From the NCBI GenBank assembly GCA_963795485.1, contig CAWCIL010000003.1:62001-126000 (forward strand): DNA of 64,000 nucleotides. Reading direction: 5' to 3'. Below the pieces are notes generated by a model. The model made no database searches. It worked only from the letters and a program-made list of their open reading frames with translations, and was not told the origin of the DNA. The translations under genes were made by a program, and so were the position numbers. The stretch comes from AP-15 sp963795485. GTDB lineage: Bacteria; Pseudomonadota; Alphaproteobacteria; ATCC43930; CGMCC-115725. This document shows positions 1 to 8,154 of this stretch, in pieces; within the stretch, counting starts at the first letter, position 1; each line of letters begins with the position of its first letter.

Positions 1-85
1 TCAGGACCCTCGCGAACGCAGTCTCACGCTATAGACGTAGGCAACTCCTGCTCTCTTCGATCAATCTTCACCTGCAGTACGGTTC

Positions 86-1317
86 TCAGCAGAGATTGGA
101 GAAAGAGGGGGGGTAAGTCTGCGGTTTCACCGCGTTACTCCGACCATTCTTCTTCGTTTTCTTCAGCATCGCGGCACCGATCGTGTCCGAGACTCGGCTA
201 CCGGCTATCTTCAAGGATCCCTCGCGAGATGCGCGTAACGTGCGGTGGTCTGCACCTGCGTATGACCGAGCAGCTTGCCGATCATCGGCAACCCTTCGCC
301 GAGCGCAAGCGCGCCGCTGGCATAAGAATGTCGGAGGTCGTGAATGCGTACGCCATCAAGCCCCGCTTTTAACCGGATGCGCCGCCACGGATGCTGCAAG
401 TCGGTCAGATGGCTGGCCGGATTTCTGCCAGTGATGACATGCGGATTGTCATCCAGCTTCTCGATGCCCTTCAGAACGGCGGCCGCCGTCTTCCCGAACG
501 GGACGACTTTCGCACCGGTCTTGGAATTGGGAAGACGCAGTTCGCGCGCCTTCAGATCAACTTCCTCCCACCTGAGCGTCATAATCTCGCTAAGCCGGCA
601 GCCGGTAAGCATCAGTAGGCGGATGGCGTTGACGGCCGCCTTGGTCTCGGAGCCATCTTGTTCAACTTCGCGCAGCACCTGGCCGAGTTCCGCGGTTTCG
701 GCAGGATCGAGGAAACGTTCCCGTTTTTGCTCGGCATACTTCTTCACATGCCGGCAGGGATTACTGCCATCGGGTCGAAAGCCCCAAACTTCGGCCAGAT
801 TGAACATCTTGGACAGGACACCGAGTGTCCGATTAGCCTGATAAGGGATGTGCTGAAGCTCTTGGTGGAACTCCGCGACATCTTTTCGCTCGACATCGGT
901 CACCTTGCGGGTGCCAAGCTTCGGGTTGATAAAAAGCTCGACCGAGCGCTTGTACTCGGCCCGTGTCGCCGGTTTGCAACGCACCGTGACATGCTCCTGG
1001 AGAAAGCGCTCGCCGAGACCCTTCATGGTCGGCGCCCTGCGCGCCTGATCGAGTTCCTTGGCCGGGTCGCGGCCGTTCTTCGCTTCCGACAAAAGTTCGT
1101 GTGCGCGGGCACGCGCTTTCTCCGCGGTAAACGCGCCGTGCGTCCCGATTGTGATCCGGCGCAGGCGCCCCTTCACCCGGCTCATGACCATGTAGACCTT
1201 GCGACCGCTCGGCCATACCCGGACGCCGAACCCGCGGAGTTCGTCATCCCAATGCATCGTCTCCTTGTCACCCGGCGTGATCTGGTCCACCACCCGCTTT
1301 GTCAATCTCGCCATCAA
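86..1317 (-). pseudogene. Tyrosine recombinase (phage-type integrase), C-terminus frameshifted
   Basis: Site-specific recombinase that would integrate and excise the element ending at the tRNA-fMet fragment at 1509-1558. The intact reading frame (368 residues, stop at 211) has an N-terminal DUF4102-like arm-binding domain (FGVRVWPSGRKVY), a core-binding domain around residues 90-180, and a catalytic domain with R (TGCRLSEIMTLRW), HxxR (HDLRHSYASG) and H (GKLLGHTQVQTTARYAH). The tyrosine is the Y of ARYAHL. Right after HLARDP the frame stops. Shifting one base at about 215 restores a normal tail (LKIAGSRVSDTIGAAM) that runs to a stop at 86-88, so one C of a CCC run seems lost. The catalytic residues lie before the shift. 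The start ATG at 1317 is the first in frame and fits family N-termini. Confidence 0.88.
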
Positions 1318-1335
1318 ACCCTCCGCCGCCGCGAC

Positions 1336-1404
1336 CTGATGCGGGAACCTGACGGTCGCCTACAGGTAACGTATAGGTAACATCCGAAAGCCGATCTGAT
1401 GCGG
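1336..1404. repeat. Short direct repeats upstream of integrase (candidate arm sites or operators)
   Basis: AGGTAAC occurs at 1364-1370 and 1375-1381, that is 11 bp apart or about one helical turn. CTGATGCGG occurs at 1336-1344 and 1396-1404. They sit between the integrase start and the att core, where arm-type integrase sites or excisionase/repressor operators usually lie. The function is inferred from position only. Confidence 0.35.
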
Positions 1405-1508
1405 AGAAGGGATAGCATGAGCGTGTGAAATGTCAAGAGACTATGTTAATATACAGTGAGTTATCGCTTATGAACGCAATTGATCGAAAGTGGTTCGGTG
1501 TCCATTAT

Positions 1509-1562
<54 letters not shown>

Positions 1563-1577
1563 TATGTACCCGACCTC

Positions 1578-1611
1578 AAGGCCGCTCTCGTTGAGCGGCC
1601 TTTTGGCTTTT
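1578..1611 (+). terminator. Rho-independent terminator, probably the original tRNA-fMet terminator
   Basis: A perfect 10-bp stem (AAGGCCGCTC 1578-1587 / GAGCGGCCTT 1593-1602) with loop TCGTT is followed by a T-rich tract (TTGGCTTTT). It lies 20 bp after the encoded CCA of the tRNA fragment, as expected for the chromosomal side of the integration site. Confidence 0.75.
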
Positions 1612-1730
1612 GCGGCCAGCAACAGCATACCAGCCAGATGGCCGTGCAGGTCGATCGACGGGCGATTACCCCCGACTCGGCTGCACTCATCAAACCGAAT
1701 CATGCACACCCTACCTGTCGAGGGTGTGTT

Positions 1731-1785
1731 TCGGCGTGGAAGATTGACCCCGGTATGGGGGTGATCGGCGTCTAATTTTGACCCC
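1731..1785. repeat. Two 21-bp direct repeats, remnant of an IS end
   Basis: TCGGCGT....TTGACCCC-type units occupy 1731-1751 and 1765-1785 (17 of 21 bases identical, 34-bp spacing). On the minus strand they read GGGGTCAA...CGCCGA. From memory this resembles the multiple terminal repeats of IS21-family elements in alphaproteobacteria. The interrupted uracil-DNA-glycosylase-family frame runs straight into the outer unit and stops there. The IS assignment is inferred; no transposase remains. Confidence 0.45.
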
Positions 1786-2290
1786 CTTTGCGATGTGATG
1801 CGCAGGCTGCCCGCCAAGGGACGCGAGCGGGTGGCGGGAAATGCTGGTTGTCATGGCGGATCGCGTAGCCGCCGACCAGCAGGGTCAACTCGATCGCCGG
1901 GAAGAGGGCGCGCAGTCGCGCATGCCATAATGGCGCGCATTCCGGCCGCGGCGGCAGGTCGCCGCCCTTGGCCGGTCCCGGATAGCAGAAGCCGATCGGC
2001 AGGATCGCCACCCGGCTCTCGTCATAAAAGGCGTCGCGCTCGAGCCCGAGCCAGCGGCGGAGCCGATCGCCGCTGTTGTCGTCGAACGACAGCCCGGTCG
2101 CGTGCACCCGCGCTCCCGGCGCCTGGCTGACGACCAGGAGCCGCGCCGAAGGCCGGCCGCGCACGACCGGACGCGGCCCCAGCGGCAGATGCGCGGCACA
2201 CACCCGGCAGCCGCGGATCCCGGCGAGCAGGCGGTCGAAATCCTCGCTCAGGATGTCCGGCCCGCAGGATTGCCCGGCCGGCCCTCGGCG
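1772..2290 (-). pseudogene. Uracil-DNA glycosylase superfamily protein, truncated
   Basis: The recognisable core belongs to the UDG-superfamily proteins of about 190-200 residues that excise uracil from DNA. It has a Cys pair near the start (CRVCAAHLPLG), then LLVVSQAPGARVHATGLSF with the glycosylase loop, SGDRLRRWLGL, FYDESRVAILPIGFCYPG and LPPRPECAPLWH. After LLVGGYAIRHD the family sequence ends and the frame reads into IS-like repeats (stop at 1772), so the C-terminal active-site block with the LPHPS-type motif is missing. Upstream of the first in-frame GTG (2203) homologous sequence continues (LSEDFDRLLAGIRG) without a convincing start codon, so the 5' end is damaged too. Non-functional as it stands. 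Confidence 0.7.
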
Positions 2291-2678
2291 ACGCGTCCCG
2301 CCACTCCTGTTCCGCCTGTTTTCTGCAGAGGATTTTCAGGCGGCCCAGCCCGAATTCGGCGGCATTTCGACATCTCCTCTGCCGCGCGCTCCCCGGTCCC
2401 GAAGGACCAATCTCGATCGCAACATACGACGCGATTGCGGCAATTTCAGGCGCGCCCGGTCGAATGGTTGGAGCGGATTTTCCGGGAATATCGTCGGTTC
2501 CCAGAAACGACGGAGTCGACCTCGACACCCGACTGAGCGATGACGCGAAAATGAAGAATTTCGGAAAGGCCGAGCGTGGCACCGGTGGCGGCGGGCTAAC
2601 TGTCGACAGCGCCCTCGTCATCACCGGCGCACCCACATTGGTGCACGCCGGCTCCGGTATGGAAGTGCTGCGCTAAAT
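2291..2678. other. Intergenic stretch, no gene recognised
   Basis: Only frames of low-complexity Arg/Pro composition are present, with no ribosome-binding site or known domain. It lies between the broken UDG-family gene and the GFA-family gene. Confidence 0.5.
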
Positions 2679-3113
2679 CTACGAGGCGGGGACGGGAATA
2701 TGGCCCGGCGGCCGACTTTGCTCAAAATGATCCCGGACGCTAGCAGGCAAGCCGATCCAGCGGTGCATCAATTCCTCATATAAAGAATATGTTGGTGCTG
2801 GAAACCCCGGATCGGCAAAGCAGCCGACCGGGACACCGCAGTAATCAGGGGATGGTCCGCCCTCCCACCAGACGGTTGAGCCGCAATTCGGGCAGAAATG
2901 GAGATGAACGGTGCGTCCGCTGTCGCTAGGGCGGCTGTAGATCTTGTCTGCGCCTTCCGGCCTGACCTGCGTTCTTCGGTAGTATGCACCGGAGTGCATT
3001 ACGGCCCCGGTTCGCAGTTGGCATACCTTGCAATGACAGACATAGACCCGATCCGGATCACCCGTGACGATCGCCTTCAGCCCGCCGCATAGGCATCGCG
3101 CAACGCGCTCCAT
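2679..3113 (-). CDS. GFA (glutathione-dependent formaldehyde-activating)-family protein
   Basis: Small zinc-binding protein of the GFA/CENP-V fold. The founding member was described as joining formaldehyde to glutathione, but most relatives have no proven reaction. The 144 residues carry the conserved zinc ligands in order: CLCGG near residue 8, CHCKVC near 27, and FCPNCGSTVWW near 75. Length is typical. The ATG at 3113 is preceded by a strong GGAGG at the right distance. The gene is intact although it stands between broken genes, so it is either under selection or a recent arrival. It stands alone on its strand. Confidence 0.88.
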   Translation of the reverse strand: MERVARCLCGGLKAIVTGDPDRVYVCHCKVCQLRTGAVMHSGAYYRRTQVRPEGADKIYSRPSDSGRTVHLHFCPNCGSTVWWEGGPSPDYCGVPVGCFADPGFPAPTYSLYEELMHRWIGLPASVRDHFEQSRPPGHIPVPAS

Positions 3114-3251
3114 CGACCCCTCCAGTGTTTCCCGCCAAAGTCACCTACTTTAATGGAATTTACCAGCCCTTCAGCACGATGATCCGGCTTATCGGCGCAT
3201 CCCGTAAGCAAATTACGGTGTCGAATTAGGAAGGTTCCGGCGGCGACACCG

Positions 3252-3301
3252 AATTGATTGCTGGGCGAGATAGAAAAATTGATTGCTGGGCGGGATAGAA
3301 A
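3252..3301. repeat. Two tandem 25-bp repeats upstream of the resolvase
   Basis: Units 3252-3276 and 3277-3301 (AATTGATTGCTGGGCG[A/G]GATAGAAA) differ at one base. They end 80 bp before the resolvase start, where a recombination (res) site or an autoregulatory operator of a serine recombinase would sit. They are AT-rich against a GC-rich background. Confidence 0.6.
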
Positions 3302-3381
3302 ATTTCTCGCGTGCAGAAATGAAGACTTTCGGGAAAATGCCTTGAGCCAGCCCGATCAAAGGGTTACGCTTCCCGTAAGAT

Positions 3382-3957
3382 ATGACTGAAACTCACCCGC
3401 AAAACCGCCGCCTCGGCTATGCCCGCGTCAGCACCTACGGGCAGACGCTCGACGCCCAGCTTGAGCAGCTTCGCGGTGCGGGCTGCACCAAGATTTACCG
3501 CGAGAAGGTGACGGGCGCGCACAACGACCGGCGCGAGCTTCTCAAAATGCTCGACCGCCCTCGCCCCCGGCGACGTGGTGACGGTGACGCGCATCGACCG
3601 CCTCGCGCGCAGCACCTTCGACCTGTTCGCCATCGTCAAGCAGATCGTGGACGCCAAGGCGCAATTCCGCTCACTGGCCGAGCCGTGGGCCGACACCGGC
3701 ACCAGCACCGGGCGGCTGATGATCGCCGTTCTCGGCGGCCTCGCCGACGTGGAGCGCGACCTTATCCGCACCCGCACCGCCGAGGGCCGCAGCCGGGCGC
3801 AGAAGCGCGGGCAGCACATGGGCCGACCCGCCGAAACTCACCGACGCGCAGAAGGCCGAAGCACGGCGGCGGCGGGCGCAGGGCGCGACGCTTGCCGAAC
3901 TCGCGCGCAGCTACGGCGTGGGAAAGAGCACGATTTCGCGGCTACGCCACGGGCTAG
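3382..3957 (+). pseudogene. Serine recombinase / resolvase, two frameshifts
   Basis: Tn3-type resolvase or invertase that would cut and rejoin DNA through an active-site serine. Frame 1 gives RLGYARVSTYGQTLDAQLEQ (catalytic Ser in RVST) and GAHNDRRELLKML. An extra C near 3559 moves the protein to a second frame: VTVTRIDRLARSTFDLF, then GRLMIAVLGGLADVERDLI. An extra base near 3832 moves it to the third: KLTDAQKAEARRRRAQG and a DNA-binding helix-turn-helix LARSYGVGKSTISRLRHG. The restored protein would be about 190 residues, the normal length. In the last frame there is no stop before the next gene, so the true C-terminus is uncertain. Part of the decayed block 3382-5324. Confidence 0.85.
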
Positions 3958-4001
3958 ATGAGAGCGCAGGGACGAAAAAAAGGGCTGCTACGGAGGCGGC
4001 A

Positions 4002-4361
4002 ATGAAATCCATGCGAGTTGGGCTATGGATCGTGCTTGCCGTTCTTCTCGTAATCGGCGGGGTGGTCTTCTTCACATGGGCTCCCGTTCCTGATTGCAAT
4101 GACCACCGCACAATAAACTTAGCGTTGCAAATCCTTCGAGTATCAATTGCACATCTCCGGAGATCTATCTCTGAACAACATTCGTACGAAGTTGGGCGGA
4201 ATATTTTCACGCAAATACGAATGTGCAGCGGACGTTCGGGGCATAACTGAACCTGAAAATTTTCTTAACCTACACTATATCAAATATACTACACTTCGGA
4301 AGTCACTGAAGACACGCATCGGCAGTAAGTCACTGCAAGAATGACCCCTATAGCCAAATAA
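4002..4361 (+). pseudogene. Small single-membrane-span protein, frameshifted and interrupted
   Basis: The ATG at 4002 follows GGAGG by 5 bp. The first 25 residues hold one membrane segment (VGLWIVLAVLLVIGGVVFF), then WAPVPDCND. The likely continuation is in another frame from about 4145 (SGDLSLNNIRTKLGGIFSRK, then YECAADVRGI) and in a third near 4290 (YTSEVTEDTHRQ). A TAA then stands where a Tyr codon is expected, followed by VTARMTPIAK and a second stop. Read together this is a protein of about 115 residues with an exported or periplasmic domain. No function is known to me. The repeated lesions suggest real decay or poor consensus. Confidence 0.5.
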
Positions 4362-4451
4362 TGGATCGGATCGGTTATTCATATGGTCGAGCGCATATCG
4401 GAATCTGGTTTGCTGATTTCATTTTCGTCGTTAAGCGCCTATCATCAACGA

Positions 4452-4717
4452 ATGAAATTCACTCTCCAGATGTTTTGGACGAACCCTCATGGCGAGATTG
4501 AGCCATTTCTCACGCCATTGACCCTTAATTTTGCGTCTGCCGAGGAAGCGCGTCGGATTTTAGCCAAGTGACCAATCATCCGAACATTCCTGTGCATTCG
4601 CTGACGCTTATTTCAGAGGATGGCACCACTTCGGAAAGGTGGTTTCAGATCAACGGCGCTCGGGAGGCGAAAAGATGCCTAGCGCCTTCACGAAACGTTG
4701 GGGTCGATCACGACTGA
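4452..4717 (+). pseudogene. Small protein of unknown function, frameshifted
   Basis: From the ATG at 4452 the frame reads MKFTLQMFWTNPHGEIEPF and FASAEEARRILAK, then stops at 4571. One base over, the sequence continues plausibly: HSLTLISEDGTTSERWFQI and NGAREAKRCLA, to a stop at 4717. The restored product would be about 88 residues, with a repeated pattern of an aromatic-rich strand followed by an EEAR/REAKR helix. I do not recognise a family. It would overlap the start of the HEPN-type gene, suggesting a former two-gene operon. Confidence 0.4.
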
Positions 4718-5324
4718 CGGCCAGAGCGTCACCGCTCAGGTCGCGGCGCTAAACGCTAAGGCGATGAGCGACGGTGCAGCGAAACGAGATGTCGCGATAA
4801 TGGCCCGGCGTTTGATGACCGGCTACTACTCCTTTCTGGCGGCGCACCATGTCGCGGTCATTCGCAGTCCATCAATTCTCCCTGCGTCGTCCGCGCATCC
4901 CATAGGCGAAATCAAGCGGAAGGATGGTACAGTCGATATGCTTGATCTCCGCTACCATCTCGACGTGCTCCGCGAGGATCAAAGTCTCCAATGCGATTTC
5001 CTTGCGCCTTTGGGCAATGGGCGCGTTGCTGACGCTCGTGATGAGTTACCACTCATAGATATTTTGATAAGGCACCGATCCTTGAGCTTGTCTATCACTT
5101 GCGCAATGGCATCGCCCACGGTAACCGGTTCCGTATCAACAGCCCAGGCAAGCAACGCTTAGCGAAGGACCCGGCTCACAACCGCCATGCGACAAAGAAA
5201 AGCCCCTAGGGACGCTGTATGAGATCGACCCCAGCCTGACCGGACGAGTTCTCTTCGATTTTATCCGGTGCCGGCAGACGTAATCGATCTGTTGCAGTCG
5301 GTTGAGGACTACCCGCCGCGATAG
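4675..5324 (+). pseudogene. HEPN-domain protein (pEK499_p136-like), multiple frameshifts
   Basis: HEPN proteins are all-alpha, often RNA-cleaving components of toxin-antitoxin and defence systems, marked by an Rx4-6H motif. Here the motif is R-N-G-I-A-H within LVYHLRNGIAHGNRF (about 5085-5125). The gene starts at ATG 4675 behind GGGAGG and shifts frame at about 4697. It then reads SITTDGQSVTAQVAALNAKA, RDVAIMARRLMTGYYSFL and LDLRYHLDVLRE, and shifts again near 5050 to the motif segment. It shifts twice more (TLYEIDPSLTGRVLFDF; PVPADVIDLLQSVEDYPP) before a stop at 5322. Restored length is about 210 residues. Family assignment rests on remembered sequence patterns and the motif. Confidence 0.55.
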
Positions 5325-5370
5325 GGAGCTGGCCCTGTGTTTTCCAGAATCGTCTTATGCGACACGCGCC

Positions 5371-5421
5371 TGTAGGCGCCCGATTAAAATGTCACCCGTC
5401 TGCCAGTTTGAAATGACACTC
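5371..5421 (+). repeat. Left terminal inverted repeat of the IS
   Basis: Begins TGTAGGCGCCCGATT and ends AAATGACACTC. It pairs imperfectly with 6887-6940. Confidence 0.85.
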
Positions 5422-5464
5422 GCCGAGGATTTTTGGGAGGGTGTTTGGGGTGACGGTACGCCTG

Positions 5465-6751
5465 ATGAGCGATGGGGAGCTGACGCGGCTCGAGGTGCTG
5501 CGGGACTTGGATCAGCGCCGGCTGACAACACCGGCGGCGGCGCAGTTGCTGGGGCTCGAGCGGCGGCAGGTATATCGGCTGTTGAAGGCCTACCGGGCCG
5601 AGGGCGGGTCCGGACTGATCTCGAAGCGGCGTGGTTGTCCGAGCAACCGGCGCAAGCCTGAGGAGCTCCGCAGCCAGGCGTTGGCGATCATTCGCGAGCG
5701 CTATTGGGATTTCGGCCCGACCCTGGCGGCCGAGAAGTTGCGCGAGGTGCACAAGATTGCGCTCGGCCGCGAGACGCTCCGGTTATGGATGATCGAGGCC
5801 AGGATTTGGGCTGACCGCAAGCAACGGCGCCAGCAGGTTCATCAACCCCGTCACCGGCGCGAGTGCATCGGCGAGCTGGTGCAGGTCGACGGCTGCGAGC
5901 ACTGGTGGTTCGAGGATCGCGGGCCGCAATGCACTTTGCTGGTGTTTGTCGACGACGCGACCAGCCGGCTGATGCATTTGCAGTTTGTCGAGAGCGAGTC
6001 GACTTTCGCCTATTTTCATGCGGCCCGCGCTTACCTGGAGGCCTGGGGCAAGCCAGTCGCGTTCTACAGCGACAAGCATGGCGTGTTTCGGGTCAACCAT
6101 CCGGGTGCGCTCGGCGGCGACGGCATGACCCAGTTTGGCCGGGCCCTGCATGCGCTCAACATCGACATCATCTGTGCCAATTCGAGCCCGGCCAAGGGCC
6201 GGGTCGAGCGCGCGCATAAGACCTTGCAGGACCGCCTGGTCAAGGAGCTACGGCTTGCGGGTGCGTCCAGTCTGGCTGAGGGGAACGCGGTCCTCCCGGC
6301 ATTCACGGCCGATTACAACAGGCGCTTTGCCAAAGCGCCGTCGAACAGCAAGGATCTGCACCGGCGGCTGCGTGCCGCCGACGATCTCGACGACGCCTTT
6401 GCCTGGAAGGAGGAACGCACCCTGTCGCGGGCGCTGACCCTGCAATACGACAAGGTGATGTTCCTCCTGGAGCCGAGCGACCAGGCCAAAGCGGCGATCG
6501 GCAAGCGGGTAACGGTCGTCGACCATCCCGACGGCCGGCTGTCGATCCGCTATCGGGGTGTCGAACTGGCGTATCGGACCTTTGACAAGATTTGCCAAGT
6601 CTCGCAGGCCGCGATCGTCGAGAACAAACAGCTCGGGGCCGCGCTTGCTTTCATCCGCGAGCAGCAGCTGCGTCGCCAGCCTGAACGGCGCAGCGATCGC
6701 GCGCCGCGCCGCCGCGATCAGCACGACGCGCGTCTCTTTAAGGTCGGCTGA
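5465..6751 (+). CDS. ISNCY-family DDE transposase
   Basis: Catalyses excision and insertion of the surrounding IS. The 428 residues have an N-terminal helix-turn-helix (RRLTTPAAAQLLGLERRQVY, then RLLKAYRAEG). A retroviral-integrase-type catalytic core follows with the DDE residues in QVDGCEHWWF, FYSDKHGVF and KGRVERAHKTLQDRL, and then a C-terminal domain (ITVVDHP-like strand region, RGVELAYRTF). ATG 5465 was preferred to the upstream in-frame start at 5441 because relatives begin MTDRE/MSDGE. The coding frame is unbroken, in contrast to its neighbours. A perfect 10-bp hairpin (6765-6788) follows the stop but lacks a T tract. Confidence 0.93.
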   Translation: MSDGELTRLEVLRDLDQRRLTTPAAAQLLGLERRQVYRLLKAYRAEGGSGLISKRRGCPSNRRKPEELRSQALAIIRERYWDFGPTLAAEKLREVHKIALGRETLRLWMIEARIWADRKQRRQQVHQPRHRRECIGELVQVDGCEHWWFEDRGPQCTLLVFVDDATSRLMHLQFVESESTFAYFHAARAYLEAWGKPVAFYSDKHGVFRVNHPGALGGDGMTQFGRALHALNIDIICANSSPAKGRVERAHKTLQDRLVKELRLAGASSLAEGNAVLPAFTADYNRRFAKAPSNSKDLHRRLRAADDLDDAFAWKEERTLSRALTLQYDKVMFLLEPSDQAKAAIGKRVTVVDHPDGRLSIRYRGVELAYRTFDKICQVSQAAIVENKQLGAALAFIREQQLRRQPERRSDRAPRRRDQHDARLFKVG

Positions 6752-6886
6752 GCTTTTCTACGAGCCGAGCGGGCTCGGGCCCGCTCGGTAAAAAAGTCGG
6801 AGCGGTTTCGAGCGCCCTGCCGCGGTCGTCGGTCGGGCGCTGCGCTACGCCGGGGCTCCGCGCCCGCCCGCCGCCCGACCCAACCA

Positions 6887-6940
6887 GAGTGACATTTCTA
6901 AATGGCAGAACCGGTGACATCTCTATTTGGTGCGCCTACA
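6887..6940 (-). repeat. Right terminal inverted repeat of the IS
   Basis: Read on the minus strand it begins TGTAGGCGCACC and ends AAATGTCACTC, matching the left end at 5371-5421. Confidence 0.85.
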
Positions 6941-7036
6941 GCGCCAGTCGCAACGCGAGCGCAACCCAAGCACATCGATTTTTATCCGACCCATCCCTTG
7001 TGCCGTCGGCGCAAGCGGCGGGCTAGGCCAGACGCG

Positions 7037-7190
7037 TTGGAGATGACACTGCCCCTGGGGTTTCCGGGGGGTGTTTGGGGTGACGGTTCGGCCGATGAGC
7101 GATCGGGAGGGGCGGCGGCTCAAGGAGCGGCAGGATTTGGATCGGTATCGAGAGACAATGCCGTCGAAGCAATGGGCAGAGGCGGACGGC
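7037..7190 (+). mobile_element. 5' remnant of a second, related ISNCY-like element
   Basis: The stretch repeats the start of the IS at 5371: GAGATGACACT, GGGTGTTTGGGGTGACGGT, then coding sequence MSDREGRRLKERQDLDRYRE against MSDGELTRLEVLRDLDQRR in the complete copy. Similarity fades after about 7190 and no catalytic core follows. It marks an older insertion 100 bp from the intact one. Confidence 0.75.
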
Positions 7191-7382
7191 CGCACCGGGC
7201 TTCGGCCGACTTTGAACCTGTGCGTTGCCGATCTCGCGCACGGCAAGGCGAAGGTGGCGAAAAATTGTCAAAGGGCGTCGAATTTTGGGGCTCATGTGAT
7301 GCTCTTCACAGACTTGCTCCCGCCGAACTCGTATTGATCGAGAGGTTCCGCAAGGAATCCAAGAATGGAAGGAAGCCGGTCG

Positions 7383-7874
7383 ATGACAACGCTAAAGACT
7401 GCTGCTGTACTCGCCGCTCTGGCAAGCGGCTCGATCTCTTTGCTCGGAGCCTCGTCTGGTAACGCCGCGGTGCTGTCGGTTGGCCCCTCGAACGCCCCCT
7501 ATGGGGCCTACCAATGCGCTGACGTCAGGGGCGCAAGCCTGACCAATTTGACACCAATCCAGGCTTACGACTGCCATGCGGGGGCAAACCAGCAATACCA
7601 GTTAATTTACACAGGAGGCGTCGGCATGACGATCTATGCATTGGGCGCTCAACGCTGTGTCGATGTCACTGGGGCTGGCAAGGCCGCCGGAACCCTCGTC
7701 GAATCCTATCCCTGTAACGGGACCGTAGCCCAGAAATGGTATTACTGGCAGGGTGAACTCTACAATCCCAACAGCGCAATGTGCCTCGATGCGGGGAATA
7801 TCGACAACGGCACCCAGCTCAGGATCGAGCCCTGCAACCTCTCGAAGAGCAGCCAGAACTGGCAGATCAAGTGA
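7383..7874 (+). CDS. Secreted ricin B-type lectin (beta-trefoil carbohydrate-binding protein)
   Basis: 163 residues with a signal peptide (MTTLKTAAVLAALASG, cut probably after GNAA). One ricin-type beta-trefoil domain follows, with the usual Cys and QxW pattern: YQCADVRGASLTNLTPIQAY, DCHAGANQQYQL, QRCVDVTGAGKAAGTLV, CNGTVAQKWYY, MCLDAGNIDNGTQL and SQNWQIK. Such domains bind galactose-type sugars on glycans. No enzyme domain is attached, so it may act as a free lectin outside the cell. ATG 7383 is preferred over ATG 7365 because GGAAGGAAG lies just upstream of it. It sits directly after the IS remnant. Confidence 0.85.
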   Translation: MTTLKTAAVLAALASGSISLLGASSGNAAVLSVGPSNAPYGAYQCADVRGASLTNLTPIQAYDCHAGANQQYQLIYTGGVGMTIYALGAQRCVDVTGAGKAAGTLVESYPCNGTVAQKWYYWQGELYNPNSAMCLDAGNIDNGTQLRIEPCNLSKSSQNWQIK

Positions 7875-8154
7875 CGGCTCCGTAAACGGACCCCTGCCAC
7901 TAGGAAAACTGCCGCGCGGGGCTTGTAGCGACGAGGGCAGACCTAGCCAGGACGCCAGGGTTCGGCATCACTAAGATCCTTTGGGGCGGCGCTGATCCGG
8001 CGCCGCCTCTCTTTGTCCTGGGATGGGTTGGCGCGGCGGGAAGGCCTTTCCGGGATAGTGGGCTCGTGACCCGGTGTGCCGGGCCGGCTATGTTCAGCGG
8101 GCGTCGCTCGGCGTCCGGGATGCGCCGCAACACAGGAACGGGGGAGGAGGCGAC

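Larger units (their letters stand above)
5371..6940 (+). mobile_element. Complete ISNCY/IS1202-like insertion sequence (1570 bp)
   Basis: The ends are inverted repeats of about 50 bp: the left end starts TGTAGGCGC, the right end finishes GCGCCTACA, and both share inner blocks ATGTCACC, TCTGCCA and AAATG[A/T]CACTC. The element is flanked by the direct duplication GCGCC (5366-5370 and 6941-6945). It carries one transposase gene. The insertion lies just after the decayed HEPN-type gene. All parts needed for movement look intact. Confidence 0.9.

Noticed and set aside
6765..6788. Perfect hairpin after the transposase as terminator
   Set aside because: It is followed by TAAAAAAG, not a T tract, on the coding strand; kept only as an IS-internal hairpin.
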